Assembly: GCA_964486625.1 (NCBI GenBank)
Contig: CAZANW010000019.1
Location: forward strand, 1-27,991
Direction: 5' to 3'
Length of the DNA stretch: 27,991 nt
Source: JAWCQZ01 sp964486625
GTDB taxonomy: Archaea; Halobacteriota; Syntropharchaeia; JACQPP01
Within the stretch, counting starts at the first letter, position 1, and every line of letters starts with the position of its first letter. Below are positions 15,161 to 22,858 of the stretch, one piece after another. The translations under genes were made by a program, and so were the position numbers. The notes beneath the pieces are model-generated. The model ran no database searches. It worked only from the letters and a program-made list of their open reading frames with translations, and had not been told where the DNA came from.

Positions 15161-17629
15161 ATGCGCGCCGAAACCCGATACAGAAGGCCGGTTTCCCCGC
15201 CTTTGCGGGCGCGGGAGTTCTCTGAGTCGGTCGTCCGGGCGCTCATTCTCGCGGTCGTGGTGGCGACGCTCTTCCTCACACTCGCCACCCCCGTCGCTGC
15301 TCCGGCCACGGTGACCGTTCCGCCCTACGCCTGCAACAACCGGTCCAGAAAAGCCGACCCCGCCGCCTCGGAGGCCGACTTCGCCTCGACCTGCACCGAC
15401 ACCGCCGGGAGCGGAGTGGCCGCGGACGATGGCGCCTTCGAGATGGCGACCGCCCGCGACGCGGTCAAGACGGAGAACGCTGGAATCCTGGTGAAATACC
15501 AGAACACCGCGGTCACGGACTGCGCGGCCATCTCCGCGGTGGAACTCGGCTACGAGTGGTGGTGGGCCAAAATCGGGGGCGCCCCGGAAGACCCGGGTGC
15601 CCCGGTCAGCCGCGGCATCGCAGTGGACAATGACGGCGATTTCTCTTTCGTCAATGCCACGCTCGCCGCCCCCTCAAGCGCCCCCAACCCGGGGGTGACG
15701 CGGGTCAACGTCACGGCCCTGGAAGACTGGACCTGCTCGAACTTCTTCGGGCCCGCGGGCCAGGTCCGTGCCCGGGTGAAGTCGGAGGCCCGGGAGACGA
15801 ACACCTACGTGGCGTTCTACTGGGACCTCCTCAACCTCACGGTGACCTACCTGCGGGAACTCGTCCCCCCCGCCATCACCGTAAACTTCCCGGGCCCCTA
15901 CAATCTCACGAACGCCTCCATCCCCGTCAGCGCTTCCATCGACGGCACGGGCAGCCGGGTGGCCTACGCCGAAGCGGTGCTCCGGGATGCCTCCGGCGGG
16001 AACCTCCCGCCCACCCGGACGCCCCTGGCCAACACGGGCGCCGGACCGACGGGGCCCTGGACCGGGACCGTGGACGTTTCCGGCGTTGCCGACGGGAACT
16101 ACACTCTCGTCTTCAACGCCACCGACGAAGAGTTGAACTTCCTGAACGGGAGCGGAGTGTCCCCGACGATGGGAATCCAGGTTGACCGCGCGCCCCCCGC
16201 GGTCTCCTGGATCGATCCCGCGGGACCCGGCTACACGCGGATCGACGTTTCCGTCCGGGTGAGAATCTCCGACGCGACCAGTGGAACGGCCCGGGCCGAG
16301 GCCTCCCTCTCGAACGCCACCGGGAACTTCAGCCGGACGGTCCTGGCGCCCGCGGGAGGCGGGGAGTGGGCCGGAGACCTCGACATCGCCGGCATTGCAG
16401 ACGGGAACTACACCCTCCGGGCGGAGGCCGCCGACCAGGCCGGGAACGCGGCCGGGGCCTCGAGCGGGTTCGACCTCCGGGTGGACCGGGTCGCGCCCGT
16501 CATCACAGTCGTCCGTCCCGGAGCCGCAGAGTATCTGCAGACCGGCGCAGCGACCATGGAGGTGCGGGCCTCCGTCCGGGACGGGTCGCCGGTCGCCTAC
16601 GCGGAGGCCAGCCTCTCCGACGGCCGGGGGAACCGGAGCCGGACGGCCCTGGCGCACGATGGAGGGGCGGAATGGACCGGAGCGGTGAACCTCTCAAGCC
16701 TCCCCGGCGGCGACTACGTCCTCTTCGTGAACGCCACGGATGCCGCTGGAAACTCCAACAACTCCACACCCATCGCCGGGTCCTTCGTCCGCATCGACCG
16801 GAACCCGCCCGCGACGCCGGGTCCGGTGGGGGGCGGCACGAGCGGGAGCTCCGGCGGGGTCGCCCCCTTCGGAATGATGCCCGCCACCCCGTCCCCCGGA
16901 GCCCCCTACGGGGTCGTGGCCCAAGAGACGGCTTCGGGCTACGCCCGCGCGGGGGTCCCGGCCACGCTCTACTTCAGGGTGGGGGGAGTCGAAGAGATCC
17001 GGATCGAAACCCGGGAAGACGGGCGAATCCAGGTGGGGGTCGCCGAACTCTCCGCACTCCCCGTGGACCGGCCTCCCGCGGGCCGGGTCCACCGGTATCT
17101 CGAGCTCTCCTCGGCAGGAGCCGGCGGAGCGACCCGGGTGCTCATCCGGTTCCAGGTGGAGGATGCCTGGCTCGCAGGGATCGGAGCCGGGCTGGAAGCG
17201 GTCCGGCTCTACCGCTACGGCGCGGGGACCTGGAGCGCCCTCCCCACGCGCCCCCCGGAGGCGCCCGGGCGTCTCTTCGAGGCGGAGTCTCCCGGGCTCT
17301 CTTACTTCGCGGTGGGGGCTGTGACTTCCGAAGCCCCCATGGCCCCGGCCGCCACGCCGGAAGCGGGCCCGGAGCCCCCGCCCCCCGCAGTCCCGGAGAT
17401 GCCTCTGCCTCCCGCCGCGCCTGGACCCCCCGAGCCCCGGGCAGTCGCATCCGCCGCCGTTGGGGCCGGCATCGCAGGGTTGGCGGTTGCTGGAACCACG
17501 ATGGTTGCGGCATGGGCCGGCTTTCGGGCGGTCCGCAGGAAAGGCTGGGCCCGGCGCCGTAGGCCCCCGCGGGAGGTCCGGCTCCCGTCCGCAGCGAGGA
17601 CCCGAGGAATGCCTGCGGTCCATCCTTGA
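15161..17629 (+). CDS. Membrane-anchored surface protein: three Ig-like repeats and PGF-pre-PGF domain
   Basis: An 822-residue protein. Its N-terminal signal/anchor has a hydrophobic run at about 25-47 (ALILAVVVATLFLTLATPVAA). A Cys-containing beta domain follows to about 230. Three homologous Ig-like repeats follow (about 236-343, 344-444 and 445-547). Each begins near PP/AP.ITV or VSW and carries a Y.EA.L.D..GN / W.G.(V/L)..(I/V).(D/G)G(N/D)Y.L..NATD pattern. A Pro/Gly linker leads to a domain at about 600-725 that ends in VRLYRYGAGTWSALPT ... FEAESPGLSYFAVGAV. This is the PGF-pre-PGF domain of archaeal surface proteins. A Pro/Ala-rich stalk, one transmembrane helix (about 765-790) and a very basic tail (RRKGWARRRRPPR) complete it. 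Many NxT/S sequons suggest N-glycosylation. The usual PGF-CTERM archaeosortase tail is missing. Probably a cell-surface adhesin or structural protein. Confidence 0.85.
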   Translation: MRAETRYRRPVSPPLRAREFSESVVRALILAVVVATLFLTLATPVAAPATVTVPPYACNNRSRKADPAASEADFASTCTDTAGSGVAADDGAFEMATARDAVKTENAGILVKYQNTAVTDCAAISAVELGYEWWWAKIGGAPEDPGAPVSRGIAVDNDGDFSFVNATLAAPSSAPNPGVTRVNVTALEDWTCSNFFGPAGQVRARVKSEARETNTYVAFYWDLLNLTVTYLRELVPPAITVNFPGPYNLTNASIPVSASIDGTGSRVAYAEAVLRDASGGNLPPTRTPLANTGAGPTGPWTGTVDVSGVADGNYTLVFNATDEELNFLNGSGVSPTMGIQVDRAPPAVSWIDPAGPGYTRIDVSVRVRISDATSGTARAEASLSNATGNFSRTVLAPAGGGEWAGDLDIAGIADGNYTLRAEAADQAGNAAGASSGFDLRVDRVAPVITVVRPGAAEYLQTGAATMEVRASVRDGSPVAYAEASLSDGRGNRSRTALAHDGGAEWTGAVNLSSLPGGDYVLFVNATDAAGNSNNSTPIAGSFVRIDRNPPATPGPVGGGTSGSSGGVAPFGMMPATPSPGAPYGVVAQETASGYARAGVPATLYFRVGGVEEIRIETREDGRIQVGVAELSALPVDRPPAGRVHRYLELSSAGAGGATRVLIRFQVEDAWLAGIGAGLEAVRLYRYGAGTWSALPTRPPEAPGRLFEAESPGLSYFAVGAVTSEAPMAPAATPEAGPEPPPPAVPEMPLPPAAPGPPEPRAVASAAVGAGIAGLAVAGTTMVAAWAGFRAVRRKGWARRRRPPREVRLPSAARTRGMPAVHP

Positions 17630-17862
17630 GCGGGCCGCACCACCCGCGGCCCGGGTTGGTTCTCGGCAGACATGCCGGCCATCCGAGTGCGCCAACTCGC
17701 AGTACCGGATGGCCGCCACGTCAGTCCCCCGGTTGCCGCTGCTCTGGGTGGTGTGGAAGAAGGCCTGGGAGAAGGCGGACGCCGGGACGGCGGAGAGGAT
17801 TCTGCGAGGTGAAGGACTTGCCCCGGGCCGGAGAGGGTTCGACGACAGTTCAATGTAGTTCA
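17630..17862. other. 233-bp convergent intergenic region with an inverted repeat and a doubtful small ORF
   Basis: CGGCCATCCG (17676-17685) pairs with its complement at 17706-17715. GAGT/ACTC (17685-17688 with 17695-17698) lies inside. A plus-strand frame (ATG 17709, stop 17858, 49 aa) has unexpectedly protein-like character (PLLWVVWKKAWEKADAGTAE), and a C-x4-C pair lies upstream in the same frame without a start codon. It may be a remnant of a small gene or chance. Confidence 0.35.
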
Positions 17863-18621
17863 CTATTCTTTCAACATCTGCCGATGTCTTTCGCAAAGTT
17901 TCCCGGACCGAATCTGAGCCTCGATGACCTCCTCCTGCCAGTGGGCGTTGAACAGCCTGCACCGCCTGTCCCCGCAGAACGCCTCGCCGAACCGCTGGTG
18001 GAAGACCGCCTGCAGCGCGTAGCCCTTCGCGGCCTCGGTGAACTGCTCCTCCTCCAGGAAGCGGCCCTTGAACTGCTCCCGGAGCACCTCCTCGGGAGCG
18101 GATGCCATGGCCGGGCTCTGCCGCAGGAAGTAATACTCCTTCGGCATGGCCGGGGCGGTCCGGAGGCCGGGGGCGGATAGAAGAGAGGGGTGGCTCAGGA
18201 TGACCACCCGCGCGTGGTAGCGGCCGTCCTCCTCCAGCGTCCCGACGAGGCGCGGCATGAGGAGGAGATGGAGGTGGCGAAGGGTGGCCTCTTCGGGCGG
18301 AATGAGACCGCGGCACACCTCGGCGAGCCGGAAGCCGTCGTAGAGGAGGGCGAGGGGCCGGGCCTCGCCCCCCAGCACCCGCTCCTCGAACGCCACCTCG
18401 GGGCTGAGCGGCTCCCCCTCGGGGGGGCGGTCGGGCCGCTTCACCCGCAGGGCGGCGATGGCCCCCGCCGTCGCGGGCGGCGCCTTGTGAAAGGCGAAAA
18501 ACTCCCGGCGCACGGTGGCCTCGGCCCGCGGGACCTCGGCCCGCAGGAAGGCGGCGATGCCGGGGGCGGAGACGGCGGCCCGGGGGTCCTCATAGATGAA
18601 GATGCGGAACGGGGAAGCCAC
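17863..18621 (-). CDS. DUF6775-like archaeal protein (putative degenerate metallopeptidase)
   Basis: The start is a GTG at 18621, 20 bp after the thiazole synthase stop, giving 252 residues. The longer frame to 18843 only overlaps Thi4. The protein begins with FRIFIYEDPRAAVSA. HARVVILSHPSLLSAPGL and MPKEYYFLRQ follow, and near the end come KGYALQAVFHQRFGEAFC and CRLFNAHWQEEVIEAQIR. The pattern matches my recollection of the archaeal DUF6775 putative metallopeptidase family. No HExxH is present: at its expected place stands KGYALQAVFH, followed by Cys/His residues (C216, C221, H227, C243, H246) that could still bind a metal. The likely operon with thi4 suggests a thiamine-linked or housekeeping role, but I infer no reaction. 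The family assignment is from memory of the sequence pattern only. Confidence 0.6.
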   Translation of the reverse strand: MASPFRIFIYEDPRAAVSAPGIAAFLRAEVPRAEATVRREFFAFHKAPPATAGAIAALRVKRPDRPPEGEPLSPEVAFEERVLGGEARPLALLYDGFRLAEVCRGLIPPEEATLRHLHLLLMPRLVGTLEEDGRYHARVVILSHPSLLSAPGLRTAPAMPKEYYFLRQSPAMASAPEEVLREQFKGRFLEEEQFTEAAKGYALQAVFHQRFGEAFCGDRRCRLFNAHWQEEVIEAQIRSGKLCERHRQMLKE

Positions 18622-18641
18622 GCTTGGGGAGTGGAGCGGGA

Positions 18642-19460
18642 CTATTTGGCCTTGACCTTGATTTCCCTCAGTTTCTGCAGGGCCACCTGGGCCGCCCGCT
18701 GGCCCGAGAGGAGCATGGCGCCGAAAGTCGGGCCCATCCGGGGCAGGCCGAATACGGAAGAGACCGCCATGCCGGAGCAGACGAGGCCGGGATAGACCTC
18801 CGAGGTGAACTCGACCACCGCGTCCTCGCTCTTCTCGACCCACATCAGCCCCTCGCCCATCGTCTTGGCCTCGCCGCGCCGCTCCAGCGCGCGGACCGCC
18901 ACCGCGTCGTGGCCCGAGGAGTCAATCACCACCTTCGCCTCGAGGCAGATGGGGTCGGTGCAGGTGATTTCGTGGGGCATGGACTCGACGGGGGTCCAGT
19001 TGATGACGACCCCCGCCACCCGCTTCTTGCCGGGGGAGGCCTCGTCCTCCCGGATGACCACGTCCTCCAGGGCCGCCATGTTCAGGATTTTCGCCCCCGC
19101 GTCGCACGCGGCGCCGATGAGCTTCGAGCAGGCGTGGGGCCCGTCGGCGACGTAGAGGCCCGGGCTGAACTCCTTGACCGGGACGCCGATTTCCCGCAGG
19201 ACCTTCTGGGCGGGGGCCCGGACCGTGATGGTGTTCATCAGGAAGCCGCCAATCCAGAAGCCGCCGCCGAGGTAGTTGTTGCGCTCAATCACCAGGACCC
19301 GGACCTTCTCCCGGGCGAGGTCCCGGGCCGCCATGAGGCCCGAGGGGCCGCCGCCCACGATGAGGACGTCGGCGTCGGCATACTCTTGCATGAGGTTCGA
19401 GAAGCCCGACAGGATGGCCCGGGTGATTTCCTTCTCGCCGACGGGGTCGAAGATGGGCAT
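18642..19460 (-). CDS. thi4: Thi4-type thiazole synthase, Cys-containing
   Basis: Makes the thiazole moiety of thiamine from NAD and glycine with a sulfur source, in the cytosol. The 272 residues are close to archaeal Thi4 length. The dinucleotide-binding fold is VLIVGGGPSGLMAARDLA (about 32-49), followed by the family motif YLGGGFWIGGFLMN at 63-76. VVINWTPVES, CTDPICLEAKVVIDSSGHDA and the C-terminal GMAVSSVFGLPRMGPTFGAMLLSGQRAA are characteristic. At the sulfur-donor position, just before xDP, this protein has Cys (C167). Many methanogen Thi4s have His there and use free sulfide. Yeast, plant and haloarchaeal Thi4s have Cys, which in yeast is consumed as sulfur donor. A TATA element 22-30 bp upstream gives a leaderless mRNA, leaving no room for a TPP riboswitch. 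It heads a unit with the DUF6775-like gene. Confidence 0.93.
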   Translation of the reverse strand: MPIFDPVGEKEITRAILSGFSNLMQEYADADVLIVGGGPSGLMAARDLAREKVRVLVIERNNYLGGGFWIGGFLMNTITVRAPAQKVLREIGVPVKEFSPGLYVADGPHACSKLIGAACDAGAKILNMAALEDVVIREDEASPGKKRVAGVVINWTPVESMPHEITCTDPICLEAKVVIDSSGHDAVAVRALERRGEAKTMGEGLMWVEKSEDAVVEFTSEVYPGLVCSGMAVSSVFGLPRMGPTFGAMLLSGQRAAQVALQKLREIKVKAK

Positions 19461-19481
19461 CCCCCCCGATGGGGTGGGCGG

Positions 19482-19490
19482 TTTAAAAAT
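19482..19490 (-). promoter_or_regulatory. TATA box of thi4
   Basis: ATTTTTAAA on the minus strand, 22-30 bp upstream of the ATG and standing out in a very GC-rich context. The spacing implies a leaderless transcript. Confidence 0.65.
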
Positions 19491-19519
19491 GAATCGCGGC
19501 GGAACCGTGAAGGACTCCG

Positions 19520-20143
19520 CTACTTGTGGAGCAGGCCCATCACGTCGTGCTTCGTGATGATGCCGGCCACCTGCCCCCGCTCCTGGACGAGGACCGCCCC
19601 GTGGCGCTCCAGGAGGGACGAGAGGGTCTCCAGGTCCTCGGCGGGGCCCACCACGGGGAAGGGGTCCTCCATGACCTCCCGGACCCGCGTGGCGGAGATG
19701 CGCTTGGGGTCCCCCCGGGAGAGGGCCCGGGCGATGACCCGGTCGGAGATGGAGCCCACCTGGACGCCCCCCTCGAGGACCGGCATCTGGGAGATGGACT
19801 CCTTCTCGAAGACCCCGGCCACCTCCTCGAGAGTGTCGTCCGGCGACGCGCTGAGGAGCGGGGCGTGGGAGACGCGGCCGGCGGTGACCTGCCTGCTCTG
19901 GACCTGCTCCATCGCCCGCAGGACGCGGACGTAGGTGCTGAGGCGCGGGTCTATCCGCGTCTTCGGGTTGGCCGACTCCATGCGGGCCACCAGGGCCTGG
20001 CTCACCCCGGCGAGGCGCGCCAGTTCCGCCTGGGTGAGACCGAGGCGCTGGCGCTGCTCCCGGAGGCGGTGGAGCAACTCCGCGTGCGGGGGGCGCTCCG
20101 GGCGCCCGTTCGTGGGGACCGGTTCCGGGTTCCTGGGGGGCAT
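19520..20143 (-). CDS. XRE-family helix-turn-helix regulator with two CBS domains
   Basis: A 207-residue transcription factor. The XRE-type HTH lies at about residues 22-75 (LREQRQRLGLTQAELARLAGVSQALVARMES). A CBS pair follows at about 88-140 (VSHAPLLSASPDDTLEEVAGVFEKESISQMPVLEGG) and 150-205 (VREVMEDPFPVV...GAVLVQERGQVAGIITKHDVMGLL). CBS pairs usually bind adenine nucleotides or related ligands, so it probably senses energy state or a nucleotide. HTH-CBS fusions of this type are widespread in archaea. A perfect palindrome (20145-20159) directly before its ATG, in a promoter shared with the divergent glycosyltransferase, is a natural autoregulatory operator. The stop lies 59 bp before the thi4 start on the same strand, but thi4 has its own TATA box. 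Confidence 0.92.
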   Translation of the reverse strand: MPPRNPEPVPTNGRPERPPHAELLHRLREQRQRLGLTQAELARLAGVSQALVARMESANPKTRIDPRLSTYVRVLRAMEQVQSRQVTAGRVSHAPLLSASPDDTLEEVAGVFEKESISQMPVLEGGVQVGSISDRVIARALSRGDPKRISATRVREVMEDPFPVVGPAEDLETLSSLLERHGAVLVQERGQVAGIITKHDVMGLLHK

Positions 20144-20144
20144 G

Positions 20145-20175
20145 ATTACTTGGAGTAATTTCCGGAACTTAAATC
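20145..20175. promoter_or_regulatory. Shared divergent promoter with a perfect palindromic operator candidate
   Basis: ATTACT-TGG-AGTAAT (20145-20159) is a perfect inverted repeat ending 2 bp before the regulator ATG. CTTAAATC (20168-20175) is a TATA-like element 21-28 bp before the glycosyltransferase ATG. Read backwards it is GATTTAAG, 25-32 bp before the regulator ATG. The palindrome would cover the regulator's transcription start. Confidence 0.55.
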
Positions 20176-20195
20176 ATGCGGGCGCCGGGGATGGG

Positions 20196-21149
20196 ATGGC
20201 CTCCATCGCGGTCCTCGTCCCGGTCTCCCCCCACGAGCCCCCCGAGATTGTGGAACTCTCGGCGCGGGCGATGCGTCAGATGCGGGGGGAGTTCGACCTC
20301 ATCTATCTCTGGGACGGCCCCGGCGCCCGGGAGGTCCCCGGGGCGCGGGTCCTGCGGCGCGAGGTCCCCCGGGGCAAGAAGGCGGGGGCCGTCAACGACG
20401 CGGTCCGGGGCTCGACCTGGGACCACGTCGCCATCTTCGATGTGGACGCGCGGCCCGACCCCGACTTCCTGGAGGAGTGCCTGAAGACGCTGCGCGAGAA
20501 CCCCGGCGCGTTCGTCGCCTCGGGGCCGAGGGTTGTCACCAACCCCGACGCCACGTGGGTCACCCGGTGGGTCGAGGCGGAATACAAGGTCCTCTCCGAC
20601 CTCTACCGCGTCTTCGACCACATCGGCGGCTACTCCGCGTTCAACGGCCCCAACGGGGTCGTCGCGGGGGACACCCTGCGGGCGAACCCGCTGAACGAGG
20701 ATGTGACCTGCGAGGACGTCGAGTTCATCAACCGGATGACCGCCGCGGGGCTGCGGGCGAAGTTCACCAAGAAGACCCGCATCGGGGAGCAGGCCCCCGA
20801 GACCCTCCGGGACCTCGTCCGCCAGCGCGTCCGGTGGCTCACGGGGGCCATCGAGGGGCTCGGGCAGGTGAGGGCCGTCCTGCGGGCGCCCGTGAAGGGG
20901 CGGGTCAAGTTCGGCGCCGTCTCGCTCTTCGTCTTCCCGCTGTTCATCGGCCTCCTCTCCTTCGCCATCCCGCTCTACGCGAAGCGGCTCTGGATGAGCC
21001 GGCGGAGCGCGGGCCAGTTCCTCGGGGTCTTCTTCGGCCTGATTGTCCACCTCTGGATTCTGGAGTTCTGCGCCATCGCCGCCCTCGTGAAGCACCCGTT
21101 CCGGAAGAAGCACAAACCGTGGGTGCCGGTGAAGCGGGCGGCCGCCTGA
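20196..21149 (+). CDS. Membrane-associated family 2 glycosyltransferase
   Basis: A 317-residue GT-A fold enzyme expected to transfer sugar from a nucleotide sugar at the cytoplasmic membrane face. ASIAVLVPVSPHEPPEI opens the nucleotide-binding fold. KKAGAVNDAV binds the donor, IFDVDARPDPDF carries the metal-binding DxD (about 82-84), and NEDVTCEDVEF carries the acceptor-base ED. QRVRW (about 210-214) is the Q/RxxRW motif of processive, cellulose/hyaluronan-synthase-like GT2 enzymes. Two C-terminal membrane helices follow (about 247-268 and 275-303), then a basic tail. The ATG at 20196 was chosen over upstream extensions because of the TATA element 21-28 bp before it and the absence of family residues upstream. 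It is divergent from the XRE-CBS regulator. Product polysaccharide, glycolipid or glycoprotein glycan unknown. Confidence 0.9.
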   Translation: MASIAVLVPVSPHEPPEIVELSARAMRQMRGEFDLIYLWDGPGAREVPGARVLRREVPRGKKAGAVNDAVRGSTWDHVAIFDVDARPDPDFLEECLKTLRENPGAFVASGPRVVTNPDATWVTRWVEAEYKVLSDLYRVFDHIGGYSAFNGPNGVVAGDTLRANPLNEDVTCEDVEFINRMTAAGLRAKFTKKTRIGEQAPETLRDLVRQRVRWLTGAIEGLGQVRAVLRAPVKGRVKFGAVSLFVFPLFIGLLSFAIPLYAKRLWMSRRSAGQFLGVFFGLIVHLWILEFCAIAALVKHPFRKKHKPWVPVKRAAA

Positions 21150-21186
21150 GGGGAACTTTGATACTCCGGAGTCCTCTCCTCCCCAG

Positions 21187-21534
21187 ATGCGCCTCGACCC
21201 GCGGAAACTCCAGCAGATGGTCCGGCAGATGAAGGTGGAGGAAATCCCCGCCACCCGCGTTGTGATTGAGACCCCCTCTGGCAACCTCGTCTTCGACAAG
21301 CCCGCGGTGACCGCGATGCTGGTCCCCGGGGCCGGGAAGGCCTACCAGGTCCTCGGGACCCCCCGGCAGGAGGCGGCGGGGTCCGCGGGTCCGGCCGCGC
21401 CCGCGGAACCTTCGGCCGAAGACGTCGCGCTGGTGAAGGAGCAGGCGGAGGTTTCCGAGGCGGAGGCCCGGGAGGCGCTCCGGCAGGCGGGGGGAGACCT
21501 GGCCGCGGCGATACTCAAACTCAAAAAAGGCTAG
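21187..21534 (+). CDS. nac: Nascent polypeptide-associated complex protein (archaeal NAC-alpha)
   Basis: Ribosome-associated chaperone that meets nascent chains at the tunnel exit; archaeal NAC acts as a homodimer. The protein is 115 residues, typical of archaea. The basic N-terminal segment (MRLDPRKLQQMVRQMKVEEI) is followed by the NAC beta domain (ATRVVIETPSGNLVFDKPAVTAMLVPGAGKAYQVLG). An Ala/Pro linker and a UBA domain follow (SAEDVALVKEQAEVSEAEAREALRQAGGDLAAAILKL). The shortness of the N-terminal basic region matches archaeal members. An AT-richer patch at 21153-21163 serves as a candidate TATA element. Its stop overlaps the stop of dnaG by 3 bp (CTAG), so the two genes converge tail to tail with no spacer. 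Confidence 0.93.
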   Translation: MRLDPRKLQQMVRQMKVEEIPATRVVIETPSGNLVFDKPAVTAMLVPGAGKAYQVLGTPRQEAAGSAGPAAPAEPSAEDVALVKEQAEVSEAEAREALRQAGGDLAAAILKLKKG

Positions 21535-22808
21535 CGGGAACGCCGCTCGAACTCCGGCCGCGGGGCGCCCTGGGCCGTCACGACCCGGACCCCCTGGGGG
21601 ACGCGGACCCCCTCGGCGAGACGGATGCCGGCGACCCAGCCCACCTTCTTCGCCTCGGCGGCGTCGAGGATGCGCTGGGTGATGATGCCGTCGAAGACCA
21701 CGGCCTCGACCCCCTCGGCCGCCTGGAGGGCGTCCACCACCTCGCGGACCGGGACCTCCTTGACCGGCTTCTCCTCGCCGGCCAGGAGGCGGGCCTGGAG
21801 GGTCCCGTTCAACTCCTGGAGGGCGCCCCGGAGGCGCTCGAAATGGGCGTTGGCTTTGACCTCCCCTTCGGCCTTCTTGAGTTCCATTTGTGCCTTATCC
21901 TGGCGCGTTAGCTGAGAGGAAGGTGCGGTCCTCGGGGCCGCCGCCTCGGCCTCCATCCGCCGTTCGGCCTCCTTCAGCGCCTTCCGGCCGCCAATCTTGT
22001 AGGACTCGGCGGGAATCTTGCTACGGAGTGACTTGATGATTTCCTTCTGGGTTAGGTCCTCGACCGAGCGCCCCTCCGGGGGCCGGGCCACGAAGTCAAT
22101 CTCGGCGACCTGGAAGAGTTCCTTGAGGATGAGGTCGCCGCCGCGGTCGCTGTCCACGAAGGCGGTGACGGTCTTCTTCCGGCTCAGCTCCGCGACCGAC
22201 GGGGGCACGTTGGTCCCCTCGATGGCCACGGTGTTCTTGATGCCCCCCCGAAGGAGATTCAGCACGTCGGCGCGCCCCTCGACGATGATGATGGCGTCCG
22301 ACTCCTCCACGGCGGGGCCGGCGGGGAGTTTCTCGGGCCCGAAGGTGTCGATCTCCCCGACCCGGAGGCTCGCCCGGACCTCGCCGGTGAGTTCCGAGGA
22401 CTCGGGCGCCCCGGTGGTCATCTCCTGCATGAGGGCCTTCGCCCGCTCGACAATCTTCTTGCGCTTGGTGGCCCGGAGGTCCTCCACCTTGGCGACCTGG
22501 AGGACTGCCACGCAGGGGCCGATGCGGTCTATCGTCTCGAGGGAGGCGGCGAGGATTGTGGTCTCGGTCTTGTCCAAACTCGACGGGATGACAATCTCGC
22601 CCTTCGTCTTGCCCCCCTTCGTCTCCAGGTTCACCTCGATGCGGCCCACGCGCCCCGTTTTCTGGAGGTCCCGCAGGTCGAGGTCCTCGCCGAGCAAACC
22701 CTCCGTCTGGCCGAAAACCGCGCCTATGACGTCGGGCTTTTCCACCACTCCCTCAGTGGTGATGGAAGCGCGAACGACGTACTTGGTAGTCTCGCTGCTC
22801 TCCTGCAT
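21531..22808 (-). CDS. dnaG: Archaeal DnaG-type TOPRIM protein (primase/exosome subunit)
   Basis: Archaeal DnaG has a TOPRIM fold. It is found with the RNA exosome, where it aids poly(A)-rich RNA binding, and has limited primase activity in some species. The ATG at 22808 (425 residues) has a GGAGGTG Shine-Dalgarno 3 nt upstream, so the 26 extra codons of the longer frame are unlikely. The N-terminal archaeal DnaG domain carries TTKYVVRASITTEGVVEKPDVIGAVFGQTEGLLGEDL. The TOPRIM core contains IIIVEGRADV (catalytic Glu E177) and AFVDSDRGG (DxD, D219 and D221). A charged coiled-coil region (about 290-340) leads to a C-terminal domain with VVFDGIITQRILDAAEAKKVGWVAGIR. About 100 nt upstream could be leader, with two hairpins. 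It may also be co-transcribed with the winged-helix gene before it. Confidence 0.95.
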   Translation of the reverse strand: MQESSETTKYVVRASITTEGVVEKPDVIGAVFGQTEGLLGEDLDLRDLQKTGRVGRIEVNLETKGGKTKGEIVIPSSLDKTETTILAASLETIDRIGPCVAVLQVAKVEDLRATKRKKIVERAKALMQEMTTGAPESSELTGEVRASLRVGEIDTFGPEKLPAGPAVEESDAIIIVEGRADVLNLLRGGIKNTVAIEGTNVPPSVAELSRKKTVTAFVDSDRGGDLILKELFQVAEIDFVARPPEGRSVEDLTQKEIIKSLRSKIPAESYKIGGRKALKEAERRMEAEAAAPRTAPSSQLTRQDKAQMELKKAEGEVKANAHFERLRGALQELNGTLQARLLAGEEKPVKEVPVREVVDALQAAEGVEAVVFDGIITQRILDAAEAKKVGWVAGIRLAEGVRVPQGVRVVTAQGAPRPEFERRSR

Positions 22809-22858
22809 CTGCACCTCCTGGCGACGTGTCTCATCATGGTCGGGGTCGGGCCTGCGGA

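Noticed and set aside
16366..17562. Plus-strand alternative frame in the Ig-repeat protein (398 codons)
   Set aside because: Extremely Arg/Gly-rich; the other frame has signal peptide, Ig repeats and membrane anchor.
19461..19519. TPP riboswitch upstream of thi4
   Set aside because: Only 59 bp separate the genes and the TATA box lies 22-30 bp from the ATG, leaving no leader for a riboswitch.
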